Part shown: piece by piece, positions 43,860 through 55,846 of the stretch
Layout: every line of letters starts with the position of its first letter
Numbering within the stretch: the first letter of the stretch is position 1
NCBI GenBank assembly: GCA_036768485.1
Contig: JAVLUZ010000142.1
Coordinates: 3,285,848 to 3,349,847, forward strand
Reading direction: 5' to 3'
Length of the DNA: 64,000 nt
Origin: Mermis nigrescens
Lineage: Eukaryota; Nematoda; Enoplea; Mermithida; Mermithidae
Made by a program: the position numbers and the translations under genes
Notes under the pieces: generated by a model
What the model saw: only the letters and a program-made list of their open reading frames with translations
What the model was told of the DNA's origin: nothing
Database searches by the model: none

Positions 43860-44960
43860 ACCAAAAATTTTATAAAACGTAAGGGGGACCAAAGGATGAA
43901 TTTTAATTTGCAAATTTTGCTACCCGGATATCTTAAATGCGGTGAGAATCCAATGGAAACAATTTTTTCAGAGTTGGGGCATATAGTCATGACCTCTAGA
44001 CAAACCACTTTTCATGTTTTTTGCATATATTCATTGTGCAAGCAGTAAGCACCCCAGTCTAGAAACTTATATAATCAGAGCTATCTCCCGTCGATGCTCC
44101 ATCTTTTGCTACTTAGTTGATTTCAAAGATCCCTTTAGTCTTGGAGAAAAAATCGATCAAAGTCAAAAATAAAAAAATCAGCAAATTCTATTTGGGAGGT
44201 AAAAAAAACCATGGGAACTAAAAGAACCTACCCCCAAAATAATATGCGAAGTGCGTGGTTTGCAGCGTAAATTAGTTAGTTGACCTAACATGATCATATG
44301 TTTTGAAAAAAATTCATTTTATCCGATATTTCCGTTCATTTTATCCGATATTTCCGTTCATTTTATCACATTTATATAAAATCAATAATTTTTTCTGAAT
44401 TTTATTGAAAGATCTATAAATTTAACAAATAAAGTCTTCAAGTGATAAAAACAACTCTAATTAAGTCTCTTCTAAATCCTCTGCAAGAAATCAGTGCAAA
44501 ATTATGCAACTTGATGAAAGTTATTTCGTTGCCATGGCAACGTATACTTAGCATTGGTCTTTTTTCAGGTTACAGTGTTTTTTTCAGGTTACATACAATC
44601 GAACTTTTTTGTCAGTTTTTTGGGTGATTCCCATTTTTTGTGAAAAATAAATATCAGGCATCATGTAAGGTACTATGAGGCACAAAAATTGGTGCTGGTT
44701 TTTTCAGGTTACAAACGGTGTTTTTTAGGTTTGACTTTGAAGGTATACTGTAGCTATGTGGATGACATGGGACAACTAAATTTTTTTCTGACATTAGTCT
44801 GCAAGGGAGCCTAACGTGAAAACATAAAAGATTCCAGCAAATATGAATACGGGTAGAAATACTGACCCTCAAAAAAATCATAAAAACGGCAATTTTTTGG
44901 AACTTTTCGACAAATTTATATCTCAAGCTTCTGAATAAGGAAAGAGATCAGGGGTCAGTT
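43860..44960. repeat. R7 repeat, copy 2
   Basis: Diverged duplicate of 35430-36450. It also has a local duplication of TTCATTTTATCCGATATTTC (44317-44362) and three TTTTTTCAGGTTACA units. Confidence 0.7.
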
Positions 44961-44999
44961 ATAATCCTTACGGCATATTTGTTCACCAGTATAATATCA

Positions 45000-46400
45000 T
45001 CAGTCATCTCCTTTTGGTTATGGAAAAAAAGGGGAGGGCGTAAATGAGTATTTTTTTACCTACTTAATGTCAAAATATGGTGCTTAATTCATTGAATTTT
45101 ATTTTTCATGAATGCTTATGGTTAGATTAGCATGGAAATAAGTAAGAATAAGGGCGATGGAATGATCTTTAACATCAAATATTTGCAAAATAATAGAAGA
45201 AAAAAGTTTGAATGAACGAATTGAACGTTCTGCTGCTAGAAAAACCAGCATTTTAAGTGAAAAATTATGCTTTTCAGTGCCGTCTTACGCTTCTTCGTGG
45301 TTTGAGGAACAGGTGTGGACAGGTTTGGTCCCAAAACGGCCTGAGGGGGAGGGGGTGCCTCTCAAAAGCTATGATAGGGGGACACCCCAATACCCCCAGA
45401 TGTACATGTATGGTTGGCGGGTTCGAGGTGGTGTGCTAAAGCGCCCCTCAGCAGGGTCTGGGGCGGAGCCATGGAAAATTGTAAAAAGAGCACTTCGATT
45501 TTAAATCGTAGCGTTAAAATTTTTACAAAATCAACCGAATCACGATTCTAAATTCAACCTAAAACGGTCCAAGTTCATCATCAAACCATGCGCTTGGGAC
45601 TAGACAAGACAAGACAAGAAAATATTTATTGTCCAGAAAAATAATCCTAACTTGGTGATTCTGTATTTTGGTATATGTTCGACGGGGCTCCAAATAAAGT
45701 GCATTTCCTGACGTTTCCGAGCATATTCTAGGTAGGTATCTGTAGTGTTAAGCTCATAAAATTAAAACTTTTCGAAAAAAAATTTCATTTTCTCTCGATG
45801 AGCAAAGAAAAATGACGTTTTCTTGGCTTCACTTGGGCCTAGATTAACGAAAAAATTATTCTACGTGCGCGCGCTTCAAGCGCCCAAGCTGTGCAAGTCT
45901 GATCTCATGCGATTTAGGAATTTTTAGTCATCCTATTTATCAGCTGAATTCAGAACCGAAATTCGGACGATTTTATAAAAATTTTATTCTTGCTATTCAA
46001 GATTTTTGCGCTTATTTTGTAAAATTGGCTAAACTTTACTATATGGTGTGAACGGAAAACTTGCAGATGTACGTGAAAAGGAACGATATTGATTGAAATG
46101 AGGAGGACATGCATAAAGAAAGTGCGGAAAAAAAATTCTATGAAAAACGGACCAATATTGGTGAAGATAGAGTTACTCAGGATATAGCTACATTAAAGTG
46201 AGGTATTTTACAGTTTACAAAAAATGTTCTGAATTTGGGCTGAAAACATATGTATCTGACATTTTCAAGGTCGCTGATTACGAAAAAAATAACTTTTATT
46301 TTACGGAAAAAAAATTTTATTTGAAAATTTTTAAATTTGAAAAACAATTTTTTGCATGTTCTTTCTGTCTAGATAATGTGAAAATTCAAGTTTTTGCTTA
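45000..46400. other. Region without an identified gene
   Basis: Contains an R8 copy and a C-rich stretch at 45340-45480 like the ends of other repeats (AAAAGCTATGATAGGGGGAC). The small ORFs lack coding character. Confidence 0.45.
45675..45870. repeat. R8 repeat, copy 2
   Basis: AAGTGCATTTCCTGACGTTT, CTCATAAAATTAAAACTTTT and AAAATGACGTTTTC as in copy 1. Confidence 0.65.
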
Positions 46401-46404
46401 AATG

Positions 46405-46548
46405 ACGCTTAGGCTTAGGCTTAGTTTATCTGAGAAGGTGTTTTCGGCTGCTTAGGTCGAGGTCGCTCCCGCTTAGGTCGAGGTATAGATGCTTAGGTCA
46501 ACGTATAGATGCTCAGGTCTATGTATAGATGCTTAGGTCGACCTAAGA
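46405..46548. repeat. Tandem 'GCTTAGG' minisatellite
   Basis: GCTTAGGCTTAGGCTTAG is followed by about 20-bp units of the form GCTTAGGTCGAGGTATAGAT (four copies, the last ending GCTTAGGTCGACCTAAG). Confidence 0.85.
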
Positions 46549-47635
46549 TGGGTACATGTTATTCTGCATTCCACTATTTGAATCTTCAAATGGTTGGAAC
46601 TTTAAGATAATCCAAAAATGCTGTTTGAATCGTATTTAAGTAGACATCTTTAACTGGATGTAAACAATGCTAAAAATAGCGGAATTAAAAAAATTTTTTG
46701 AAAATTTGGGCAAAAATTACAAAAAATTTTTCTTAAATCTTGGTTTCCATGCAGTATAACTTAATTTTTGTAATCTCGCGACCTTGAAAATGGCAAGAAA
46801 ATAATAATTAGTAAAAATTGGAAACCTTTGATAAACTGCTAAAATTCCTGAAAGGGGCTCAAAATGGTGAATGTCGAAGCATGATGTTTGAAGTACCGTA
46901 ACTCTGTGAGTTTTGTATGGATTTGGTTTATTATTTTTTCCGTGTCTTTTAGTGACACAAAGTATCGTTTTTGGCGCAATTTTATGACAGTTCTGCCGGA
47001 ATGGCGCCAAAATCGTTTCACACCCATATTCTTCAAAAACTTCGTAAAATTTCCCGGGCTCTGCCCTGGACTGGACCTCACTGGGGGTTAGGTAGGTCAT
47101 TGTTGCAGGACAATATGAAAAGTCCAAAAATATATCACATAGGCGTAGCCAGGATTTTCGCCAGGGGGAATTCCGGAAAAAATTTTTTTGTCTAAAAAAA
47201 ACGCATAAAAACGCGGGGGCTGTTAAATAACGTGTTTTTTTTGGGCTTTTCACATCATCCTGCACGATTTAAGCCATTAAAAAATTAAATTTTCTCAAAA
47301 AAAATTTGCATGTTTTTGACAAAAAAAATGCTTCTTATGCGCGTGAAGCGCTAATTTTTTTGATTTTCCACCAATAAAACGGTAGAAACTGCCAAATAAT
47401 AGAATAAACCGGCGTGAAGCACCGAATTTTCTGATTTTTCATCGCAAAACAGCATCAGGCAACCATATTGCTCACTTTTTGAAAATGTAAAAATTTTCTC
47501 CAGGGGGAATTCCCCTGCACTGATTATTGGCCAATGTTGGCCCCGAATTTTTTGTTAAAGGCCAATATTGGCCAATAACGCGTGCATTAGGGGCCAATAT
47601 TTGCAAGATTTAAAATTCTTAAAAAGCTTCACATT

Positions 47636-47706
47636 CGTGGGTTTTGAACCCCGTACTTTCGTGTTGGTAAACTCACGTGCGCACACTGCGCCATAGCGAA
47701 ATTGTG
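47636..47706 (-). other. tRNA-like sequence in the second-layer element
   Basis: Read on the minus strand, GCTATGGCGCAGTGTGCGCA contains an A-box-like stretch and GGGGTTCAAAACCC a B-box-like stretch, about 45 bp apart. The anticodon arm is poor and there is no clean acceptor stem, so this is a tRNA-derived relic rather than a gene. An inverted relative (GGGGTTCGAAACTC) lies at 48786-48845. Confidence 0.45.
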
Positions 47707-48141
47707 ATCAAGATTCTGAAGAATGATACTAATGCTATCTGTTACATACAGTATACGCAGTTGATATTTTTTGTTTGAAAGAGATTGCTTATCCTATCTT
47801 TTATGCCTATGTAGTTTGAATTGTATGGTAGGTATTTCTAATTGTCGTTGGTTTGCCTTACGCATTGCAAAATCCTACACCTGTACCTACATAAATACAT
47901 ATGTACGTACATATGTGCATACATATTCTAATGCCATGTCAGTATGCGATTTCAAATAGCTAGGTGAGAGGTTACCTACCTATGTAGCAGGACAATAGGT
48001 ACGTATAAAGGTACCTATGCAACTATAGTGTTTCATTTAGTCGAGGGTTTTTTGAAAAGTTTAAAGTGGCTACAAAAGTGTTTTATACTAATGCGACAGC
48101 AAATAGGTATATTCTACAGAATATCGAGTTACATTGTGATC

Positions 48142-48396
48142 ACACCTGGGCGTGGGGGTTTGGGGGGTATGCACCCCACGAAACCAAAATACCTTCCCCA
48201 GAAATCAAAATTCCCCCAGAATTCAATTTTTGAAAATTTTTTTCGTTTTTTTCGCGCAATTTTTTGATGCCAATGGATAGTGCTTGATGAGAAACGTCGA
48301 AAAATGGTGTTTTTATCGCCATACCACCATTTTTAAGACCATTTTTTGACCTTCAAAAAATCTTGCACCCCCAGAATTTTCTTGCTGCCCACGTAT
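48142..48396. mobile_element. R4 MITE copy with target duplication
   Basis: ACACCTGGGCGTGGGGG to CTGCCCACGTAT, flanked by CATTGTGATC and GATTATGATC (8 of 10). Confidence 0.82.
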
Positions 48397-48899
48397 GATT
48401 ATGATCTTTGATACTGCTTAGAGGCAGGACTGCATCATATAGGTATGTAATTATAGGTCACTTTTGTAGCCTGGTTTATGCGGACTAAATTCAGCGGAAA
48501 AGCTTTCCAATAAATGAAACAGACTTTACTTAATTCTGGTCATACAGATTTGGCTTGTGATATCTTACGCTTTACGGTAGGTTGAAATTCTCTTTAACAT
48601 TTACTTGAATGTAAATGGTATTTTTTCAGCAGGTTCTAATTGTTCTACATAATATGTTTTTATCATTATTTACTGTATTTTTTCACATGATGTGTGTTCT
48701 TCACTTGCTATTCTCTACTGCGTATACTGTATAAAGGAGATAGCATTAGTATTATTCTTGATTTCTGATCTCAATTTCGGTATGGCACATTGTAAAGCGC
48801 ATGAGTTTACCAACACAAAAGTACGGGGTTCGAAACTCACGGATGCGAAGCTTTTTAAGAATTTTAAATCTTGCAAATATTGGCCCCTAATTCGAGCTG

Positions 48900-48985
48900 C
48901 ACGCGGGTACCTGAACAGGTACCTGAGTACCTGAGTACCCGGGTATACCCAGTGAAAATAATTTAACTACCCGGGTACCCGAATC
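48900..48985. repeat. GGGTACCC-type subterminal array, outer hAT left end
   Basis: Overlapping units such as GGGTACCTGAACAGGTACC and ACCCGGGTACCCG. Confidence 0.9.
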
Positions 48986-49418
48986 CCCTAATATAAAATG
49001 GAAAATTAGCACTGTAGTTATGCAATATGTGCTAAGAATTGAATTAGAAACCTAAAAACATATTGCTTCTAAAGTGCGACTGAATCACAATGTAAATGTG
49101 ATTTGATATAATCAACAGTAAAATGTTAAATAGGCGAGTATTTATATTTCCTATTATCACAATATATCGCGCATATGGTCTAGGCATATTCCAGTATTCA
49201 GCTCTTTACTTACATTATTTTATTTGTGCCGAATTCTTCTTATTCTTCATTGTAAACAAACTTAAACAAGAAACTATCTGTTAGCAACGCTTTTCTTATA
49301 ATTCATTCACTTCTGTGACCATTATATAAATTTAAACTGCAACTTTTATTCACATCGTGTGCGCAACTGTTTTAGTTAGACCTGGTTCAAAGCCTATCGA
49401 TGTTCCAAATGCAGTCAG

Positions 49419-50687
49419 CCATAGACGTAGCCAGGGGGCATTGGGGGTACCTGCTCCCCGAAATTTTTTAGAAATATTGTTGATTTTTTTGTTGCAATAA
49501 TGTATGTCCAGAAAACTAAGTTCAAAAAGGCAAAAACTTCAAAATTTTCCGCGCTGAGTCATTATGATTTATTGCTATATATATCCAACAAATTTAAAAG
49601 CTTGAATCAGCTAAAATAATCCAGCACTCCACATCACTTTAGTAATTTAATGCACTATTTGTTCGTTGAATGAAAACTGCGCATGCTTGTTGAGCATGAT
49701 AGTAAAAGTGCGAAAATGATTGTGAACCAGTTTGTCTATTCTCTGCTTTGTTTGTCTTTTGTGTACCAGTTTGTCTATTCTTTGTTTCGTTTATCTTCCT
49801 TTACAAGGACACATATATAATCATATTTTAATTGGAAGGAATGGCCAAATTTTCTTATGTTTTTGCGCATTTCTTGTTCTATGAACTGCATTTTGTTAAT
49901 TAGAAGGCCACAAATGGGCCTGAAAACGGTAATAACAAAATATTCATGGATACATCTTTCTATATCTTATTGGCAGCCACCCGTTGCTGCGCTATGTACC
50001 CAACAAAGGTCGAAAAGCGCCATTTCAGATCAGTCTGTGCAATGTAGGAGTTCATCAATTTTAAGTGTTTTTGGGCTTGCTTCCAGAACCGAGATTTGGC
50101 CGATTTTGCGAAAATTTTAACGTTACTATTTAACATTAAAATGTCTCTTTACAAAATTTTCCGGGACTCTGTCCCGGATCCCGCTCGCCACCTCAGACGT
50201 CCCGCAGCCATAAAATCTCGTTGTACATGTGCAACGAGATTTAAGGGAGAACAAGCCAGGTTAACGGGTTAGGAATTTCTAAAAATTTCCGGCGTTTCGC
50301 GCCGGCATTAATTCTGTCTGTTTTGTATGATTTAAGCGGTATAAATTGAGTTTAATGTGCAATTTTGTCAAAATTCTTCTGGCGCATAGCGCTGCCACGC
50401 GTTTAAGAGCCTGAATCACTCAACATACCTTCAGTCAAAGTTAGTAATTCGCAGTTTTCTTGTTAGAAGTTTGAATTGTCAAAACTGTTTTGTACAAATT
50501 TGGTAATTTTCTGCTCTATCAGATTATTAGTATTCACAGAGCTACATACTGTTAAGGGTGGAAAAAATGACTAAATTTCTTTGCACTTTGCGCCACTTAT
50601 GAATTCCGAACTGGTTGTCAATACGAAGCCCGTAAATTCTACATGAAAACGTTTATGCCCCCAAACCAAAATTCTGACTACGTCTCT
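49419..50687. mobile_element. Element with AGACGTAG ends inside the outer hAT
   Basis: CCATAGACGTAGCCAGG to CTGACTACGTCTCT, with perfect 8-bp duplications GCAGTCAG at 49411-49418 and 50688-50695. The same insertion sits at the same place in the inner hAT copy. Confidence 0.85.
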
Positions 50688-50939
50688 GCAGTCAGCTCCA
50701 GATAGACTTAGACTTGTTTTCAAATAAATTTTCATTTCCGGTTGATTTCAAAATTGCTTTTCTACAATGTGTTTTCCTGCTTCAAATATTTTAATGACGC
50801 TATGAAGATACAAAACCTGCTTCACAATTTTTTGCCTTATGAAAATGACTTAAACCACATTAAGGGGCTCGACGCGTCGCCATTGCCAAGTTACGATAAT
50901 TGATCACCGGCTTGTCTTATTATTATTACAATACACATT

Positions 50940-51870
50940 ATGGGCGGTAAAAATCGCGGATCAAAAATTTACGTCAGCAATCAACACTCTAAATCACCAC
51001 CGCAACGAGACGGGAAATTTTACTCTCTTAATACAGAAGATGACAATAATAGTCTTTGTCATTTGCGCGGAGACAGTTACGGATAGTCATATTTCGGCTG
51101 TTCAATGTGGACTATGTCATAAGTGGGCACATGCTGAGTGCCTTAATCTACCATCAGCACTTATTTCATATTTCAATATTTCGTCCTATATTGACGCTTC
51201 TTACTCTTTTCCATTTGTTTGCTCCTTGTGTAAACCCCTGTTCGAAAATTTCGCTTCTTTACCGGCTAAGATGGCTACTTTAGAATCTCGTCTTAACTCA
51301 ATTGAATCAAAAAATCGGTGCTTCTACGTCACCCAGCATCGTCGATATAGGCTTATTAATTCAAGATGGTCTAGAACGTGAATCGAAAAAGTTGAATGCA
51401 GTCGTATTTGGTTTAGCCGAATCTAACGATGACCTTGTTTCGGTTAAATCTTTAGTTGATGATTATAATAAAGACTCTGATTTTTCATCTGCCGATATAA
51501 CGCAGGTATTTAGAGACGGTCCCAAAATAGTCAGACAAACCTCAGTTTCTGAAAGTTTGTCTTTCTTCGTCACGTGCTCAATGTCGCTTTATTGGTCTTA
51601 TCAACAAAGTTGTCCGCCCTGCAAATCCAACAAACGTCTACTCAAAATTACGTGTGCGACCAGATTTGTCATTTCTTCAGCGAAAACGTCAGCGTGAACT
51701 TAACGACGAGTTGCACCAATGACTGGACGCGGGCTGAGACTAATCTATATATCGACTTTAGGGATGACTGTGTGAAGAAGAAAACAGTACGAGTCTATGA
51801 TCCTCGTTCTACAGCCCCTAAACCATTTAATCCCAAATTTTGTGCTCAACATGGTCAACACGCTGTCTAA
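50940..51870 (+). pseudogene. LINE ORF1 with PHD-like finger, frameshifted
   Basis: An ATG at 50940 starts MGGKNRGSKIYVSNQH. A frame change near 51055 leads into ETVTDSHISAVQCGLCHKWA then HAECLNL and PFVCSLC, a PHD-type Cys/His finger. After another shift come KLNAVVFGLAESNDDLVSVK, typical of ORF1 proteins of CR1-like elements, and finally FRDDCVKKKTVRVYDPRST with a stop at 51868. Such ORF1 proteins bind the element RNA. At least three frame changes make it non-functional. Confidence 0.75.
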
Positions 51871-51936
51871 TATTTAGGTAAATTCGCCCCGTTATTTTGT
51901 TAATATTAAATGTTTGCTATGTAATTCTCTAGTATT

Positions 51937-52622
51937 GTGAATAAGTTAGGGGAACTTCACTTTCTCTTAAATACTGCAAAATTCGATATATTATTTTTTT
52001 GTGAAACCTGGTTAAATGAATCTATTTTCGACAGTCTATTATGTCAGTTAAAAAATTATATTATTCTCCGATCAGATCGTAAGAATAAGCGGGGAGGTGG
52101 AGTTTCAATTTTTGCTAAACCTATCTTTATGCTCGATGCATTGTAGTTCCTGCTTCTCTGTTTGTGTCTGATACTTTAGTAGTTGAAATTTTAAAAGGTG
52201 GAGATGTTATAAGATGTTTGTTAGTTTATAGACCTCCTCAGTATGATTTTGATACTGCACTTGGGATATGTAATTTAATTGAATGGGCTACTAATAGTTG
52301 TCATCCCGTTATTATAGTTGGGGATCTAAATTTGCCTAAAATTGATTGGTTTCATGGTACTTTTACATTTAATCCATTAAACGAATTATTTTTTGATTAC
52401 TTATCAGCTAGTGGTCTGCAACAGTTAGTTAAAGAAAATACTCACGATATATACTTTGATTGATGTAGTATTTGCTGCATATAACGTTTTTAATATCCAG
52501 GTTCTTCCTCCTTTTTCAACAAGCGACCATAATTCGATTTCTTTTGAAATTTTAACTAGAACTTTTCAAGATGGAGATAAACCTTGCTTAAATTTTAATA
52601 AAGCGGACTACGAGAGTAGCTA
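51937..52622 (+). pseudogene. LINE apurinic-type endonuclease domain, broken
   Basis: Pieces in different frames read FDILFFCETWLNESIFDSLL (with the catalytic-site Glu), RSDRKNKRGGGVSIF, VYRPPQYDFD, VIIVGDLNLPKIDWFHGTF (GDLN) and FSTSDHNSISFEI (SDH). These are the expected order and motifs of the APE-type nuclease that nicks target DNA. Stops at 52144 and 52460 break it, and MITE A is inserted at its end. Confidence 0.82.
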
Positions 52623-53031
52623 CAGTGAGTCGCCATGAAAGATGACGCGCCATCACCCTCAGAATTATGATGGATGATGCGTCGCGAGCTGCCGCGCTAC
52701 GTCCATCATGCGCCATCATCTCTTTTATTCAGCGCCATTACAACCTCCATCATCCCGTATCTGGCGATGCAGGACGGCGCATATCTAGCTATTACACAGC
52801 ACCAACAAGAAGGAAGCGCGCCAGCATTCACGTACGCGCTTCCTTGTTGGCGCTATTAATAGCTAAATTGCGCCGTCTGCATCGCCAGATTAGCGGGATG
52901 ATGGAGGTTAATGGGGCTGAGTAGAAAAAAAGAGATGATGGCACATGATGGACGTGAACGCGGCGCTCGCGACACACCATCCATTGTAATTCTGAGGGTG
53001 ATGGCGCCGTCATCTTTCATGGCGACCACTG
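52623..53031. mobile_element. Palindromic MITE A, copy 2, inside the CR1/L2-like LINE
   Basis: Same arms as the 10.0 kb copy with TA borders; the left tip is CAGTGAGTCGCCATGAAA. It interrupts the LINE between its endonuclease and RT segments, so it is younger than the LINE. Confidence 0.9.
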
Positions 53032-53039
53032 TACTTTTT

Positions 53040-53771
53040 ATCCTCTGTTTCTTGGCCTGACATTTTTTCTACATGCTCAACAGTTAATGACATGTACAAT
53101 GTTTTTTTAAGTATATTAAATCCTCTTATTTTTAGTTTTGTACCTACTTTTAGGGCTAAATTAAAATTTAAATACCCTAAAAGCTTCCATAAATTATTTC
53201 TTAAAAAACGTTCTTATGGGATAAGTATAAAAGGTGTAAAAATCCAGGAACTAAAGTTAAATATCGAAATCATTGTAAGGCTCTACGTAGAACTATTCAT
53301 AATTATTTCTCTTCTCAAGAAAACAAATTGCTCAAGAATAATAACCCTAAAGCTTTCTATACTTTTGTAAATAATAGGTTAAAAAGTCGCAGTGAAATTC
53401 CCCTCTAACATTTTCTGATAATAATGTTATAACCAATTCATTACGCAAGGCTAACATATTTAATAATTATTTCGCTTCAATGTTTTCTAGTGACATTACT
53501 AACGCGAATTTTCTTTTTCAGAAGCGCTGTGATTTTTCGTTTCTGACGTTATTTTTAGTGAGGATCGCATATTGGAAGCCATTAACCATCTAAATACGTC
53601 TATTGCAGTTGGCCCCGATGGCATATGTAATCTTTTTATTAAAAAATTGTCGTTTCAAATGATAAAGCCGTTAGTTAGTATTTTCACTGTATCTTTTCTG
53701 TCTGGAAATATTCCCTGAGCTTTGGAGCATGGCACATACTATTCCAATTTTAAAAGGGGGATCCAGCATTA
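53040..53771 (+). pseudogene. LINE connecting region and N-terminal part of RT, broken
   Basis: Fragments in shifting frames include FVPTFRAKLKFKYPKSFHKL, ENKLLKNNNPKAFYTFVNNR, and ILEAINHLNTSIAVGPDGIC followed by IKPLVSIFTVSFLSGNIP. The 'GPDGI' and 'SG.IP' motifs are the start of LINE RT domains. Stops and frameshifts are frequent. Confidence 0.72.
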
Positions 53772-55063
53772 GTGGATAATAACAGGCCCGTTTCTCTTTG
53801 TTGTTCTATTGCCAAAATTATGGAAAGAATTATTAATAGTCAATTGTTAGACTTTCTTAAGGTTAATAAACTAATATATCCGTTTCAATTTGGTTTTCAA
53901 AAGAATAAATCTTGTGAAACACAATTGTTAAACTGTAAATTTTCATGGATTCAGTCGTTAGCTAAAAAAGAAACTGTTGATATAATATATTTAGATTTCT
54001 CTAAAGCTTTTGATAAAGTAAATATGGAAAAACTTCTTATTAAGTTAAACGGATATGGAATAAACGGTAATTTGTATGCATGGTTAAAGGCCTATTTGTT
54101 TAATCGTTCCCAATGTGTTTGCGTTAATCAGTCTTTTTCAGATTATGTGCCTGTTACTAGCGGTGTCGTCCAAGGAAGTGTCCTTGGACCTACGCTCTTT
54201 TGATTTTTATAAATGATATATGTGATAATATTTGTAGTATGGTTTATATGTTCGCAGATGATATCAAAATTTTCAATATTAGTCGTAACTGTAAATTATT
54301 ACAGTCTGATTTAGATAAGATTATTGACTGGGCAATTGCATGGGATTTACCTATTTCCCGAACCAAAAGTCAAGTTCTATATTTTGGTAATAATAATCAA
54401 AAAGCTGTTTATAGACTAAATGGGGAAATTATTTCTAGTGATCCGTTTGTCCGTGATTTAGGAGTTTTGATTCCTCAAAATTTAAAATTTAAGGAACATT
54501 ATAATTCTTTGATTAAAAAAGCTTTCTTTAGATGTATTTTAATACGCAAATCATTTTTTTCGTGTGATAAAGGTAATCTTGTTAAAGCTTATAGTTGTTA
54601 TGTTAGACCTTTATTAGAGTATTGTTGCAGTGTATGGAACCCCTCTTATCTTAGGGATATAGATAGATTGGAAGCTGTTCAACGTAGATTCGCTAAATAT
54701 ATTTTTGGCTATAATAATATTCTTTCTAACGAGGATCGTTTAACACAACTTAAATTGTGCAGACTTGAATTAAGACGCTTGCAGATTTGTCTGTGTATGA
54801 TGTATCAAATTATTTGTCATAAATCATGTTTGGAAGCTGATGATTTTTTTGTATTTAGTCATAATATTACCCGTAGCATTAATAGATTTAAATTAGTCAT
54901 ACCTATTGTACATTCTAATTTAGAAAAGTTTGATTTCTTTTACAAATACATCGCAGTTTGGAACGATCTTCCTGACTTCATTGTTTCTTCCCCTAACCTA
55001 AACATATTTAAATCTAGATTAGCAAACTTTGATTTATCTAGATATCTTGTGGGGCGCGCGTAA
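53772..55063 (+). pseudogene. LINE reverse transcriptase domain and tail, one frameshift
   Basis: RPVSLCCSIAKIMERIINSQ, FGFQKNKSCETQLL, VDIIYLDFSKAFDKV (first catalytic Asp), VTSGVVQGSVLGPTLF and, after a one-base loss at about 54200, INDICDNICSMVYMFADDIK with the FADD active-site pair. The tail YVRPLLEYCCSVWNPSYLRD and RLEAVQRRFAKYIF is typical of CR1/L2-like elements. The two open parts (143 and 287 codons) are long, so decay is moderate. Confidence 0.88.
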
Positions 55064-55306
55064 AACTTGTCATTCCATTGACTCGCATGTCCCTTTACTA
55101 ATTCGTAATTGCATTTATTATATATCTTGTCATTTTGTATTTTAACAGTTGGTATTAGTAATAAAATTTCTTTCTTCTTCTTCATTAAATGCATACAAAT
55201 TCTTCAGATTAAAGCCTTGATTCTATTTGATCTTGCATTAATTTTTCAATAATTTTACTGCTTAAATATCACTTTGCCCCTAGACCTCACTGTTAACTAG
55301 AGCTGC

Positions 55307-55412
55307 ACGCGGGTACCCAAACAGGTACCCGGTACCTGGGTACCCGGGTAGAAAATGATTTTATTACCCGGGTACTCCTACGGGTACCCGGGTATACCCG
55401 GGTACCCGAATC
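55307..55412. repeat. GGGTACCC subterminal array, inner hAT left end
   Basis: Repeated GGGTACCC/CCGGGTACCCG palindromes in overlapping units. Confidence 0.92.
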
Positions 55413-55846
55413 CCCTAATATAAAATGGAAAATTAGCACTGCAGTTATGCAATATGTGCTAAGAATTGAATTAGAAACCTAGAAACATATTACTTCTAAA
55501 GTGCGACTGAATCACAATGTACATGTGATTTGATATAATCAACCATAAAATGTTATATAAGCGAGTCTGTTAATATTTCCTATAATCACAATATATCGCG
55601 CATACGGTCTAGGCATATTCCATTATTCAGCTCTTTAGTTACATTATTTTATTTGTGCCGAATTCTTCTTATTCTTCATTGTAAACAAATTTAAACAATA
55701 AATTATCTGTTAGCTACGCTTTTTTATAATGCATTCACTTCTGTGACCATTATATAAGTTTAAACTGCAACTTTTATTCACATCGTGCGCGCAACTGTTT
55801 TAGATGGACCTGGTTCAAAGCCTATCGATGTTCCAAATGCAGTCAG

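Larger units (their letters stand above)
50864..55182 (+). mobile_element. CR1/L2-like non-LTR retrotransposon, near full length but decayed
   Basis: It begins GGGGCTCGACGCGTCGCC and ends ...AATAAAATTTCTTTCTTCTT, with CATTAA at both borders (50858 and 55183) where the intact inner hAT copy has one. The order is ORF1 with a PHD-like finger, an endonuclease, a connecting segment, RT and a C-terminal tail. Stops and frameshifts occur in all parts, and MITE A interrupts it at 52623-53031. Confidence 0.85.

Noticed and set aside
46717..47265. 182-codon open frame on the minus strand
   Set aside because: It crosses the boundary of the AGGCGTAGCCAGG element, has no recognisable domain, and its composition is that of AT-rich non-coding DNA.
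47636..47706. A functional tRNA gene
   Set aside because: The acceptor stem and anticodon arm do not pair well and the sequence is duplicated in a transposon arm; recorded as tRNA-like only.
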